A DNA stretch of 14,082 nt from Candidatus Profundicultor aquiphilus (GTDB taxonomy: Bacteria; Atribacterota; Atribacteria; Atribacterales; Caldatribacteriaceae): positions 1-14,082 of the forward strand of contig JABUEZ010000020.1 of the NCBI GenBank assembly GCA_013314795.1, in the 5' to 3' direction. Position numbers and translations under genes: made by a program. Shown here piece after piece: positions 1-6,702 of this stretch. Within the stretch, counting starts at the first letter, position 1; each line of letters starts with the position of its first letter. The notes beneath the pieces were generated by a model. It searched no databases, had not been told where the DNA came from, and worked only from the letters and a program-made list of their open reading frames with translations.

Positions 1-166
1 TAGATTTTCCGGCACCATTGTCACCTACCAGGGCTACAATTTCCTGCGGATATACTTCGAAATCAACATCCTCCAGAGCATGAACTCCACCAAAATACTT
101 ACTGATGCCCTTTAACGCCAGGATTGGCTGAGGAACCTCTTCGTCCGTCAAGAGTACCGTCTCCAA
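1..166 (-). CDS. Sugar-type ABC importer ATPase, N-terminal fragment
   Basis: This is the first 55 codons of an ABC ATPase; the rest lies beyond position 1. It would power uptake through the permease encoded just upstream. Visible are the A-loop region (ISKYFGGVHAL, with the aromatic residue that stacks on ATP) and a complete Walker A, GDNGAGKS, at residues 48-55. GDNGAGKS is the form usual in RbsA/XylG/MglA-type carbohydrate ATPases. The start is inferred as TTG at 166: a GGGGGAG ribosome site sits 7 nt before it, an in-frame TGA lies just upstream, and there is no ATG or GTG in the reading frame before the ABC domain. It follows the permease stop by 23 nt, so the two are almost certainly co-transcribed. 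Whether it has the duplicated two-domain (about 500 aa) RbsA layout cannot be seen here. Confidence 0.85.
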   Translation of the reverse strand, partial: METVLLTDEEVPQPILALKGISKYFGGVHALEDVDFEVYPQEIVALVGDNGAGKS

Positions 167-189
167 AACGAGTCTCCCCCTTCAACAAA

Positions 190-1185
190 TCATATCTTTC
201 TTTTCCGATACATATCGATCATCACTGCCCCAATGATCACTGCCCCAATGGCGGCCGGTTGCCAGTAAGCCGGAAACCCTAAGAGTACCAGAGCATTACG
301 CAAAATCTGCATGATCGCCGCCCCAATTAACGCTCCCCAGACGCTTCCTTCACCACCCGCAAGACTGATACCACCAATCACCGCTGCGGCAATGATATCG
401 AGCTCATAGCTCTGTGCAGCCGTTGGAGCTGCGACACCCAGACGAGCAGTCATCAGCAGTCCGCCAATTCCAGCCAGAAGGCCCGATAAGGTAAAAGCAA
501 TATTTTTGACCCGGCCAGTATTGATGCCAGCCAAAGCTGCAGCGTATTCGTTCCCTCCCACCGCATAGGTATGATAACCGAGCTTGGTCTTATCAAGGAG
601 AACATAACAGAGCACACCAAAAATGACCATGAAAATAGCCGGCAAGGGAACCTGCCAGACAAAAATACCCACGTCAGTCTGCCCCAGGGTCATAAAAGAG
701 CGGGGCAAATTCCGCACCGGCCACCCCTGGGTCATTCCGTAACAAAATCCTCGAATAATGCTCATGGTCCCAAGAGTCGCAATAAACGGGGGCAGTTTGG
801 TCTTGCTGACCATAAGGCCATTTAAAAAACCAACACCGAGAGTAGCCACAAGACCTACAATGACTGCAAAAACGACATGATATCCGGCAACAAGAAGCAT
901 AGCCGTAACAATCCCCGAAAAAGCCATATTCGAACCAGCCGAGAGGTCAATACCTCCCCCAATGATGACAATAGACTGCCCAAACGAAGCGATGGCAATC
1001 CAGGAAAAAGCCCGCAAAACGTTAAAAATGTTATTTGCTGTGAGAAATGTCCGGGTCAAAAGACCCAAGATGACCACCATACCAAAGAGAATCAAAACAA
1101 GCGCCGCTAACTGGTTTCTGGCAAAGCGGAGCAATAAACCGGGTTCAGTATAACGGAGAAATTCCTCTTCTCTCTTGCTTTCCAC
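190..1185 (-). CDS. Sugar ABC transporter permease (RbsC/XylH-like)
   Basis: This 331-residue, very hydrophobic protein is the membrane channel of a carbohydrate-type ABC importer (BPD_transp_2 family). About 8-10 membrane segments are apparent. The family's hallmarks are present: the GGGIDLSAGSNMAF stretch near residue 76, the GLMVSKTKLPPFIATLGTMSIIRG stretch near residue 123 (LPPFIATLG is characteristic), and AAAVIGGISLAGGEGSVWGALIGA near residue 267. The length matches RbsC-like proteins. The start is GTG at 1185, preceded by GGAGGG with a 7-nt gap; the nearby ATG is out of frame. A 23-nt gap separates it from the ATPase downstream, and an 81-nt gap holding a strong hairpin separates it from the binding protein upstream. 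The substrate cannot be read from the permease; ribose, xylose, a related sugar or a polyol are the usual options. Confidence 0.93.
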   Translation of the reverse strand: MESKREEEFLRYTEPGLLLRFARNQLAALVLILFGMVVILGLLTRTFLTANNIFNVLRAFSWIAIASFGQSIVIIGGGIDLSAGSNMAFSGIVTAMLLVAGYHVVFAVIVGLVATLGVGFLNGLMVSKTKLPPFIATLGTMSIIRGFCYGMTQGWPVRNLPRSFMTLGQTDVGIFVWQVPLPAIFMVIFGVLCYVLLDKTKLGYHTYAVGGNEYAAALAGINTGRVKNIAFTLSGLLAGIGGLLMTARLGVAAPTAAQSYELDIIAAAVIGGISLAGGEGSVWGALIGAAIMQILRNALVLLGFPAYWQPAAIGAVIIGAVMIDMYRKRKI

Positions 1186-1217
1186 AACATGTCCCTCCAG
1201 TGAGTGCGTAACATTAG

Positions 1218-1251
1218 AAAAATAGGGTGGACCGGGATACCCCGGTCCACC
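1218..1251 (-). terminator. Intercistronic hairpin with T-tract (attenuator or 3' mRNA stabiliser)
   Basis: Between the binding-protein and permease genes is a perfect 11-bp inverted repeat (arms 1226-1236 and 1241-1251, GGTGGACCGGG and its complement) closing a 4-nt loop. On the minus strand it is followed by C and then TATTTTT. This has the form of an intrinsic terminator inside an operon. In binding-protein-dependent transporters such elements commonly give partial read-through, or protect the upstream mRNA, so that the binding protein is made in excess over the membrane parts. That role is inferred here. Confidence 0.75.
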
Positions 1252-1266
1252 AAAACACCTTCTTTT

Positions 1267-2283
1267 TCACTCCTTCGGGAACGGAGGCGGAAGTGGTTTC
1301 GTGAAATCACTGGTTTCCCAGGCCTTAATCATGGCATCAACGTTATGGATGGTGACGATGTCCATGCCTGAATCGGTCCAGGAAGGAAATTCTTTCTTGT
1401 TCACAATATAGTCAAAAAGCATCTGGATGGTGTCATAACCCCAACCCCAGTACTTTTGACCCACAAGGCCAACCAGAAGTCCTTCCTTCAGATACTGAAG
1501 CTCCACTGGAAGGGTATCAAAGGCAACAGTCTTTACGCGTCCAGATTTCGCCGCCTCTTCCCAGAGGGGCATTGATCCGCGTTCAGCAAAAAGTGGCCAG
1601 AGCCCGACAAAAAACCATCCGGTGAGATCTGGATAAGCCTGCATGGTTTCCTCCACCACCTGCACTCCTTGATTGATGTCGTCATAACAGGCCACGGTAG
1701 TTACAATCTCAATACCAGGATAGTTTTTGATCACGTCCTTGAAACCCCGAATACGCTCCTCCAGATTAAACGCCCCAGGAACCCCAGTAAGAAGGGCTAC
1801 TTTCCCCTTTTCACCCATGTACCGGACGAGGAGTTCCGCTGCCGCTTTTCCGCCGTCATAGTTACTCACGCCCAGATAGGTGAAACGCTTACTGTTCGGG
1901 GCATCGGAGTCCCAGGTCATGACGGGGATTCCCGCATCCACCGCTTTGTTGATTACATCCACCAGGGCATCGGGGTCGTTACAGGAGACACCAATCCCAT
2001 CCACACCTTTGGCGATGACATCTTCAATGACTCTCACCTGTTCCGCAGCGTCAGAAGCCACCGAACCAACGTACAGCACTTCTACAGTATAATCAGTGGT
2101 TTCGGTCAACTCTTTGGCTTTGGCAAAAGCACCATCTCGACCAAGTTCGAACACTGGGTTGTTGAGAGCTTTGGGAATCCAGGCAAAAGTGAGTTTCTTC
2201 TCTTCCGCAAACAGACCAGAAATTAACAAGCCCCACACCAGAACTACCACTACACCAAACACAAACCACTTTCCTCTTCTCAT
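1267..2283 (-). CDS. Periplasmic-type sugar-binding protein of ABC importer
   Basis: This 338-residue secreted solute-binding protein (Peripla_BP_4 / RbsB-like, cluster B) captures the substrate outside the membrane and delivers it to the permease. A signal peptide is clear: a basic start (MRRGK), a hydrophobic core, and a likely signal peptidase I site after LFA near residue 26. There is no lipobox cysteine, so a soluble periplasmic protein is expected rather than a lipoprotein. The mature protein begins with the family pattern TFAWIPKALNNPVFELGRDG and continues with DVIAKGVDGIGVSCNDPDAL, AGIPVMTWDSDAP (the usual sugar-contact segment with an Asp) and LGVSNYDGGKAAAELL. The ATG at 2283 follows a strong AGGAGGAG site. 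It is the first gene of the importer operon. The exact ligand is unknown. Confidence 0.93.
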   Translation of the reverse strand: MRRGKWFVFGVVVVLVWGLLISGLFAEEKKLTFAWIPKALNNPVFELGRDGAFAKAKELTETTDYTVEVLYVGSVASDAAEQVRVIEDVIAKGVDGIGVSCNDPDALVDVINKAVDAGIPVMTWDSDAPNSKRFTYLGVSNYDGGKAAAELLVRYMGEKGKVALLTGVPGAFNLEERIRGFKDVIKNYPGIEIVTTVACYDDINQGVQVVEETMQAYPDLTGWFFVGLWPLFAERGSMPLWEEAAKSGRVKTVAFDTLPVELQYLKEGLLVGLVGQKYWGWGYDTIQMLFDYIVNKKEFPSWTDSGMDIVTIHNVDAMIKAWETSDFTKPLPPPFPKE

Positions 2284-2307
2284 TTTCTCCTCCTCCTTTA
2301 ATGAAAC

Positions 2308-2360
2308 TCAAGGAACACGATTACCAATGAACGTGCTTTTCCTTTTTCTCATCACCTCCT
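2308..2360 (-). other. Leader segment: perfect Shine-Dalgarno match plus 14-codon mini-ORF
   Basis: In the predicted leader of the binding-protein mRNA, minus-strand 2360-2351 reads AGGAGGTGAT, a 10-nt perfect complement to the canonical 3' end of 16S rRNA. An ATG overlaps it (2352-2350), opening a 14-codon frame (MRKRKSTFIGNRVP) that stops at 2308, 24 nt before the real start codon. The gap between AGGAGG and this ATG is only 2 nt, so efficient translation is doubtful. It may be a ribosome standby site, a leader peptide, or chance. Confidence 0.2.
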
Positions 2361-2394
2361 ATCCTTTCCCCAAAAAATGCAACTCTATTTTTAA

Positions 2395-2422
2395 ATCTTA
2401 TCATTCCCCTAACGAAAGTCAA
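2395..2422 (-). promoter_or_regulatory. Sigma-A-type promoter for the sugar importer operon
   Basis: On the minus strand, TTGACT (2422-2417) and TAAGAT (2400-2395) are separated by 16 bp, each matching 5 of 6 or 4 of 6 bases of the consensus. Transcription would begin near 2388, leaving a leader of about 105 nt before the binding-protein start. The rest of the 2284-2507 gap is AT-rich. I see no convincing GC-rich terminator there for the exporter operon that ends at 2508. Confidence 0.5.
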
Positions 2423-2507
2423 TCCGTACTTCTTTTTCACCTTTCTCCATAATTCTTCCCCTTTGCAAAACATAAAATTTTTTCAAAAATAACCAGAAAA
2501 GAATGCT

Positions 2508-4367
2508 TCAGGAAACGGGAAGCACCTGAGAAGAAACAGCAAACTGACTCATATAAAGGCGATAATAGAAGCCTTCCCTGGCAAGCAGTTCCTGATGGGT
2601 TCCCCTTTCTACGATTTCACCGTGGTCAACAACAAGAATACAATCGGCATTTTGGATAGTACTGAGGCGATGAGCAATGACGAAGCTGGTACGCCCTTTC
2701 ATGAGGTGGCGCATCGCCGACTGGATGTATTTTTCGGTTCGAGTGTCGATATTGCTGGTGGCTTCGTCAAGAACAAGAATAGCCGGATTCTTGAGAATAA
2801 CCCTTGCAATAGCCAGAAGCTGTCTCTGCCCCTGGCTCAGGTTCTCACCCCCATCGGTAAGAACGGTGTCGTATCCCTGGGGAAGGCTGAGGATAAAATG
2901 TTCGGCATTGGCCAACCGTGCTGCTTCCTCCACCTCCTGGTCGGTAGCAGAGGGCCTTCCATAGCGAATATTTTCCCGTACCGAAGTGGAAAAAAGATAG
3001 GTATCCTGCAAAACAACTCCCAAAAGAGAACGCAATGATTCCCTCTTGATTTTTCGTAATTCAATACCATCAATCAAAATTTCGCCGCTCTCGATATCGT
3101 AAAACCTGGCCAAAAGATTGACAATGGTGGTCTTCCCAGCCCCGGTTGGACCTACAAGGGCAATCATCTGTCCGGGTTCGGCGCGGAAGGTGAGGTGCTT
3201 CAGAATTGGCACACCTTTTTCGTAGGAAAAGGACACATCCCGAAATTCAACTTCGCCCCGGACTTCTTTCAACTCCACAGCATCTCCGGCATCGGGTGGT
3301 TCAGGAACTTCATCAATGACCTGAAATACCCTTTCGGCGCTGGCCAACGCCGATTGAAACATATTAAATTGATTGGCCAGTTCACTTAAAGGACGGGTAA
3401 AATGCCGGGAATAGGTAATAAAACTGGCTATGGTACCGATACTCACCGTTCCCTGCGTGGCAAACCAGCCCCCAAACCCAGCTATGATAGCCAGACTCAG
3501 ATTATTGATGACGTTCATCAATGGCCCCATAATACCGGCATAGATTTGAGCCTTTATGCCAGCCCTTTTAAGGTCATGATTCAAGCATTCAAAACGTTCT
3601 ATTTCTTTATCCTCCCGAGAAAATGCCTTAACTACCTTGAGACCGGAGATATTTTCCTCGATGATTCCGTTGAGATTACCCAGTATAGATTGTTGCTCCC
3701 GAAAACTATTGCGGGTATATCTGGTAACACAAAAAATAACTAAAAGTGTAAGTGGTATTGCTATCAAGCTCACCACGGTAAGCCTAACACTCATCCGCGA
3801 CATGGCAATCACGGTCCCCACGACGGTAATGAGTCCCGCAAACATCTGGGTGATTATTGCACCGAGCGTATTGCTGATGGTGTCGATGTCATTAGTCAAC
3901 CGGCTCATCAAATCACCATGAGGATGGGTATCGAAAAAACGAAGCGGTAAAACCTGAAGCACATCAAAAAGGTCCTTCCGCAAGTTAGCAATGACTCGCT
4001 GGACAGTACGAACCATCAGGTAATCCTGAAGCCAGAAAGAAGACGCCCCAAGGAGATACACAGTAACCATAACCATCAAAAGACGTACCAAACCCCTCAA
4101 ATCTCCAGGAATGATATAGTTATCAATCGCTCGACCAATCAGATAGGGACCAACAAGCATCAAGAGCGAAGAAACACCGACCAGTAAAAAAGCCAGAGCT
4201 ATTCTCCATTGATAAGCCCTGAGGTATTGCCAGAGCCGCTTCATGGTTTTTGCAGGGTTTTCCGGTTTTACCGTAACACCTGTAAAGTGCCTCCCCGGAC
4301 CAAATCCAGCGCGAACCCCTGGCCCGAAAGGAGTAGAAGTTCTGGAATCCTTAGGATTCAACACCAA
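2508..4367 (-). CDS. Heterodimeric ABC exporter subunit, consensus-site half (TM288-like)
   Basis: A half-transporter of about 619 residues: a six-helix membrane domain (about residues 40-330) fused to an ABC ATPase. It pairs with the product of the overlapping upstream gene to form an export pump of the TM287/288, LmrCD or BmrCD type. In this numbering Walker A is GPTGAGKT at 406-413, Walker B is ILVLDE with catalytic Glu535, and the H-loop His is His566. Its signature reads LSQGQ (510-514) rather than LSGGQ, the variant expected in the subunit that completes the partner's degenerate site. The open frame runs back to 4472, but that would overlap the upstream gene by 122 nt. TTG 4367 (or GTG 4364) lies 9-12 nt after GAGAGG and overlaps the upstream stop, suggesting translational coupling. 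The N-terminal GPG-rich tail is typical of this family. The transported compound is unknown. Confidence 0.9.
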   Translation of the reverse strand: MVLNPKDSRTSTPFGPGVRAGFGPGRHFTGVTVKPENPAKTMKRLWQYLRAYQWRIALAFLLVGVSSLLMLVGPYLIGRAIDNYIIPGDLRGLVRLLMVMVTVYLLGASSFWLQDYLMVRTVQRVIANLRKDLFDVLQVLPLRFFDTHPHGDLMSRLTNDIDTISNTLGAIITQMFAGLITVVGTVIAMSRMSVRLTVVSLIAIPLTLLVIFCVTRYTRNSFREQQSILGNLNGIIEENISGLKVVKAFSREDKEIERFECLNHDLKRAGIKAQIYAGIMGPLMNVINNLSLAIIAGFGGWFATQGTVSIGTIASFITYSRHFTRPLSELANQFNMFQSALASAERVFQVIDEVPEPPDAGDAVELKEVRGEVEFRDVSFSYEKGVPILKHLTFRAEPGQMIALVGPTGAGKTTIVNLLARFYDIESGEILIDGIELRKIKRESLRSLLGVVLQDTYLFSTSVRENIRYGRPSATDQEVEEAARLANAEHFILSLPQGYDTVLTDGGENLSQGQRQLLAIARVILKNPAILVLDEATSNIDTRTEKYIQSAMRHLMKGRTSFVIAHRLSTIQNADCILVVDHGEIVERGTHQELLAREGFYYRLYMSQFAVSSQVLPVS

Positions 4368-6141
4368 CTCGATTCGCCTCTCTTTCCTGCAATGCACATA
4401 TCTCTCGATAAAGGGAACAGGTTCGGAAAAGTTCGTCATGAGTTCCCTGAGCGATAAGTTTTCCTCCATCAAGAACCAGGATTCTATCGGCGTTCATGAT
4501 GGTACTCACCCGCTGAGCAATGATAAAGGTGGTACATCGCTTCTTGCGACGTTTCAACCCCTCCAAAATGAGTTTCTCGGTTGCAAGGTCCACAGCACTG
4601 GTGCTATCATCGAGAATTAAAATTGCCGGATTTTTGATAAGCGCCCTGGCAATAGCGATGCGCTGTTTCTGACCACCCGATAGATTGACACCACGCTGAC
4701 CAATCAACGTATCGTACCCATCGGGAAAACTCATGATGAAATCATGAGCCTGAGCAATCTTGGCAACTTCTATGATTTCCTCCAACGACGCAGACGCATT
4801 TCCCCAGCAGATATTTTCCCTTATGGTCCCCGAAAAAAGTACCGATTCCTGAAGTACCATACCAATCGAAGCCCTGAGCGTTTCAAGACCCCACTGGCGA
4901 ACATCCCGATCATCGATGAGAATTCTTCCCTCAGTAACGTCATAGAAACGAGGGATAAGATGAACCAAAGTCGATTTCCCTGAACCGGTCGTTCCCATGA
5001 TAGCCACAACTTCACCGGGACTTGCCGTAAAAGAAATACTCTGCAAAACCGGTTCCCCTTGTCGACCATCGTAACTGAAAGAAACATTTTCAAACACCAC
5101 TTTACCAGAAGTGATAGGCGTTCTGTCCGGTTCGGGTGGATCGGTTATCTCCACCTCTGCCTCCAGAACCTCTCGAACCCTCCCCACTGAGGCACCAGCC
5201 CGACTGACAAAGATAAAAATATGACCGATCATCATAAGCGAGAAAAGGACCTGCGTAACATAGTTAATGAGTGCCATGATTTCTCCAACCTGCATGCCTT
5301 TCCTTTGGACCAGAAAACCCCCGAATCCAAGTACCGCCACAATACTGAGATTCATGGTAAGCATGATTAAAGGCGTAAGAGTAATAATAGGGAAAAAAGC
5401 CTGGATAGTGCTTTTCGCGAGTTCCTGATTTGCAGAGTGAAAACGCGATTTTTCCCACCAGGATCGGACAAAAATTTTGACCACCCGAACACCGGCCAGG
5501 TTTTCTCGAATGATAGTACTAATACGATCGATTTTCTGCTGTACCACCTGAAAAAGAGGTAATCCCCGCTTGAGAAGGTACAGGAAAATCGAAATTTGCA
5601 CTGCCACAGCAGTCAGTAACACAGGCGCCATCTGGGGCTTTATGAGAATGGCCATGATAGTACCACCTATAAAAAGCAATGGCGCCCTTACCACAATCCG
5701 CAAAGCCATCAAAACCAGATTCTGCAACTGGGTAATATCGTTGGTAAGACGAGTAATCAGCGTAGAAGGAGGTAAACGATTCAGATTGGAAAATGAAAAA
5801 GATTGAACCTTGCGAAATACCGCGGAACGCAAATCAGTGCCAAAACCCTGGCTGGCACGACTGGCGGCCACAGTACAACCTATTCCGCCCATCATACCTA
5901 TGAGGGCCACTCCCACCATGAGGATCCCGGTCCTAAAAATCAGCGTCAGATTTCCCTGAGCAATTCCACGATCTACCATCCTGGCCAGCAAAGTCGGTTG
6001 CATCAGATCACAAATGACTTCCACCACCATAAGAAGTGGAGCCAAAAGAACTCCCTTCCGATAAGGCCGCAGGTAAACCAGAAATTTGCGAATACTTTCT
6101 CCCGATAGATCACCTTGAAGATTATCTTGATTCCCCTGCAT
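4351..6141 (-). CDS. Heterodimeric ABC exporter subunit, degenerate-site half (TM287-like)
   Basis: This is a 596-residue half-transporter with a six-helix membrane domain (about residues 20-325) and a C-terminal ATPase. Walker A is GTTGSGKST (383-391) and the signature is canonical LSGGQ (487-491). Two catalytic residues are altered: Walker B is ILILDD, so Asp512 stands where the catalytic Glu should be, and the H-loop reads IAQRVS with Gln543 in place of His. This is the known pattern of the non-hydrolysing site in heterodimeric exporters such as TM287/288. The intact signature here would serve the partner's active site, and the partner's LSQGQ would complete this degenerate one. The ATG at 6141 has GAGGGAGA upstream and overlaps the MarR gene end by 20 nt; its 3' end overlaps the second subunit. 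All three genes form one operon. Confidence 0.93.
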   Translation of the reverse strand: MQGNQDNLQGDLSGESIRKFLVYLRPYRKGVLLAPLLMVVEVICDLMQPTLLARMVDRGIAQGNLTLIFRTGILMVGVALIGMMGGIGCTVAASRASQGFGTDLRSAVFRKVQSFSFSNLNRLPPSTLITRLTNDITQLQNLVLMALRIVVRAPLLFIGGTIMAILIKPQMAPVLLTAVAVQISIFLYLLKRGLPLFQVVQQKIDRISTIIRENLAGVRVVKIFVRSWWEKSRFHSANQELAKSTIQAFFPIITLTPLIMLTMNLSIVAVLGFGGFLVQRKGMQVGEIMALINYVTQVLFSLMMIGHIFIFVSRAGASVGRVREVLEAEVEITDPPEPDRTPITSGKVVFENVSFSYDGRQGEPVLQSISFTASPGEVVAIMGTTGSGKSTLVHLIPRFYDVTEGRILIDDRDVRQWGLETLRASIGMVLQESVLFSGTIRENICWGNASASLEEIIEVAKIAQAHDFIMSFPDGYDTLIGQRGVNLSGGQKQRIAIARALIKNPAILILDDSTSAVDLATEKLILEGLKRRKKRCTTFIIAQRVSTIMNADRILVLDGGKLIAQGTHDELFRTCSLYREICALQEREANRVGVES

Positions 6142-6574
6142 CGTTTATCTCCCTCAGATTATCCCGAATCCGGATAAGAAATCTTCGTAAAAGAAGCTTC
6201 TCCTCAGGCGTTAACCCCGAGAAACATTCCTTCTCCATCATTGTGTTGATTTCTTCCACACTTTTACGGAGACTCTGTCCTTTTTCCGTAAGGTACACCC
6301 GTACCACCCGCATATCCCGGGTATCAGCTTCCCGCCGTAAAAGTCCAGCTTTTTCCATTCTGCGAAGGATCATCGTCACCGTGGGTGGCCGCAATCCCAG
6401 GGCTTCGGCGATATCCTTCTGTGTTAAACCATTCCGCTCCCAGAGTAAAGCCAGAACGTGTGGCTGTCCCCTGTGGAGTCCAATTTTGCCCAGAAGAAAA
6501 TGATGCCTGATAAAATGCTGCCGTATGACCTGCCATAATAGAGCATGCAACGATTCGCTATCTCTGTCCCACAT
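6122..6574 (-). CDS. MarR-family transcriptional regulator
   Basis: A 150-residue winged-helix repressor, first gene of the exporter operon, and thus probably the ligand-responsive switch for it. The HTH runs about residues 48-75 (LTQKDIAEALGLRPPTVTMILRRMEKAGLL), followed by the wing with the conserved DTRDMRVVRVYLTEKG (DxRxxR motif). The remaining N- and C-terminal helices fit the MarR dimer interface, and the length is normal. The frame can open at ATG 6580, but that codon abuts the GAGGG ribosome site with no gap. The second ATG at 6574 sits 6 nt after it and is chosen. A perfect palindrome overlaps its own promoter, which supports autorepression. The activating ligand is not predictable; phenolics, antibiotics or oxidants are common for the family. 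Confidence 0.92.
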   Translation of the reverse strand: MWDRDSESLHALLWQVIRQHFIRHHFLLGKIGLHRGQPHVLALLWERNGLTQKDIAEALGLRPPTVTMILRRMEKAGLLRREADTRDMRVVRVYLTEKGQSLRKSVEEINTMMEKECFSGLTPEEKLLLRRFLIRIRDNLREINDAGESR

Positions 6575-6588
6575 CTTCATCCCTCTAT

Positions 6589-6608
6589 TTATTTAGCTGT
6601 CTAAATAA
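6589..6608. promoter_or_regulatory. Candidate MarR operator, perfect 8-4-8 palindrome
   Basis: TTATTTAG (6589-6596) and CTAAATAA (6601-6608) are exact inverse complements separated by CTGT. The size and symmetry suit a winged-helix dimer. It covers part of the -10 box of the marR promoter (6605-6610) and the expected start site near 6598, so a bound repressor would block RNA polymerase. The repressor's identity is inferred from position. Confidence 0.65.
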
Positions 6609-6633
6609 TAGACCATGGCATTGTCTATGTCAA
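6605..6633 (-). promoter_or_regulatory. Near-perfect sigma-A promoter of the marR-exporter operon
   Basis: On the minus strand, TTGACA (6633-6628, perfect -35) and TATTAT (6610-6605, 5 of 6 for -10) are 17 bp apart, the optimal spacing. Transcription should start near 6598, giving a leader of about 25 nt to the chosen MarR start. Such a strong promoter overlapped by an operator fits an operon that is normally held off. Confidence 0.8.
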
Positions 6634-6658
6634 GGAAAACAAAGAACATCTGACATAG
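6625..6658. repeat. Inverted repeat across the divergent promoter region
   Basis: CTATGTCA (6625-6632) and TGACATAG (6651-6658) are exact inverse complements with an 18-bp spacer, arm centres 26 bp apart. The left arm overlaps the marR -35 box. The right arm touches the weak -35 position of the plus-strand promoter. It could be a second regulator site or looped half-sites, or a chance repeat of the -35 sequence. Confidence 0.4.
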
Positions 6659-6683
6659 CACTTTTTTAGAAAGCCAGTATAAT
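6655..6683 (+). promoter_or_regulatory. Possible promoter of the Dna2-like gene
   Basis: A perfect TATAAT lies at 6678-6683. With a 17-bp spacer the -35 position reads ATAGCA (6655-6660), only 3 of 6 matches. Transcription would begin near 6690, leaving about 13 nt before the ATG with GGAG still included. The weak -35 suggests low constitutive activity or a need for an activator. Confidence 0.35.
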
Positions 6684-6702
6684 AAGAAAAGGAGCGAGTG
6701 CT

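Noticed and set aside
1669..2226. Plus-strand 185-codon frame
   Set aside because: It is antisense to the binding-protein gene, without a ribosome site or recognisable domain.
2411..2452. Minus-strand 13-codon frame MEKGEKEVRIDFR with an AAAGGGG upstream
   Set aside because: It overlaps the predicted -35 of the importer promoter, is very short, and lies upstream of the expected transcript start.
4368..4472. N-terminal extension of the second exporter subunit to TTG 4472
   Set aside because: It would overlap the first subunit by 122 nt and its sequence is only the shifted reading of that gene's end; no ribosome site precedes it.
6036..6503. Plus-strand 155-codon frame
   Set aside because: It is a shadow of the MarR gene and exporter start, rich in Arg and Ser with no family features.
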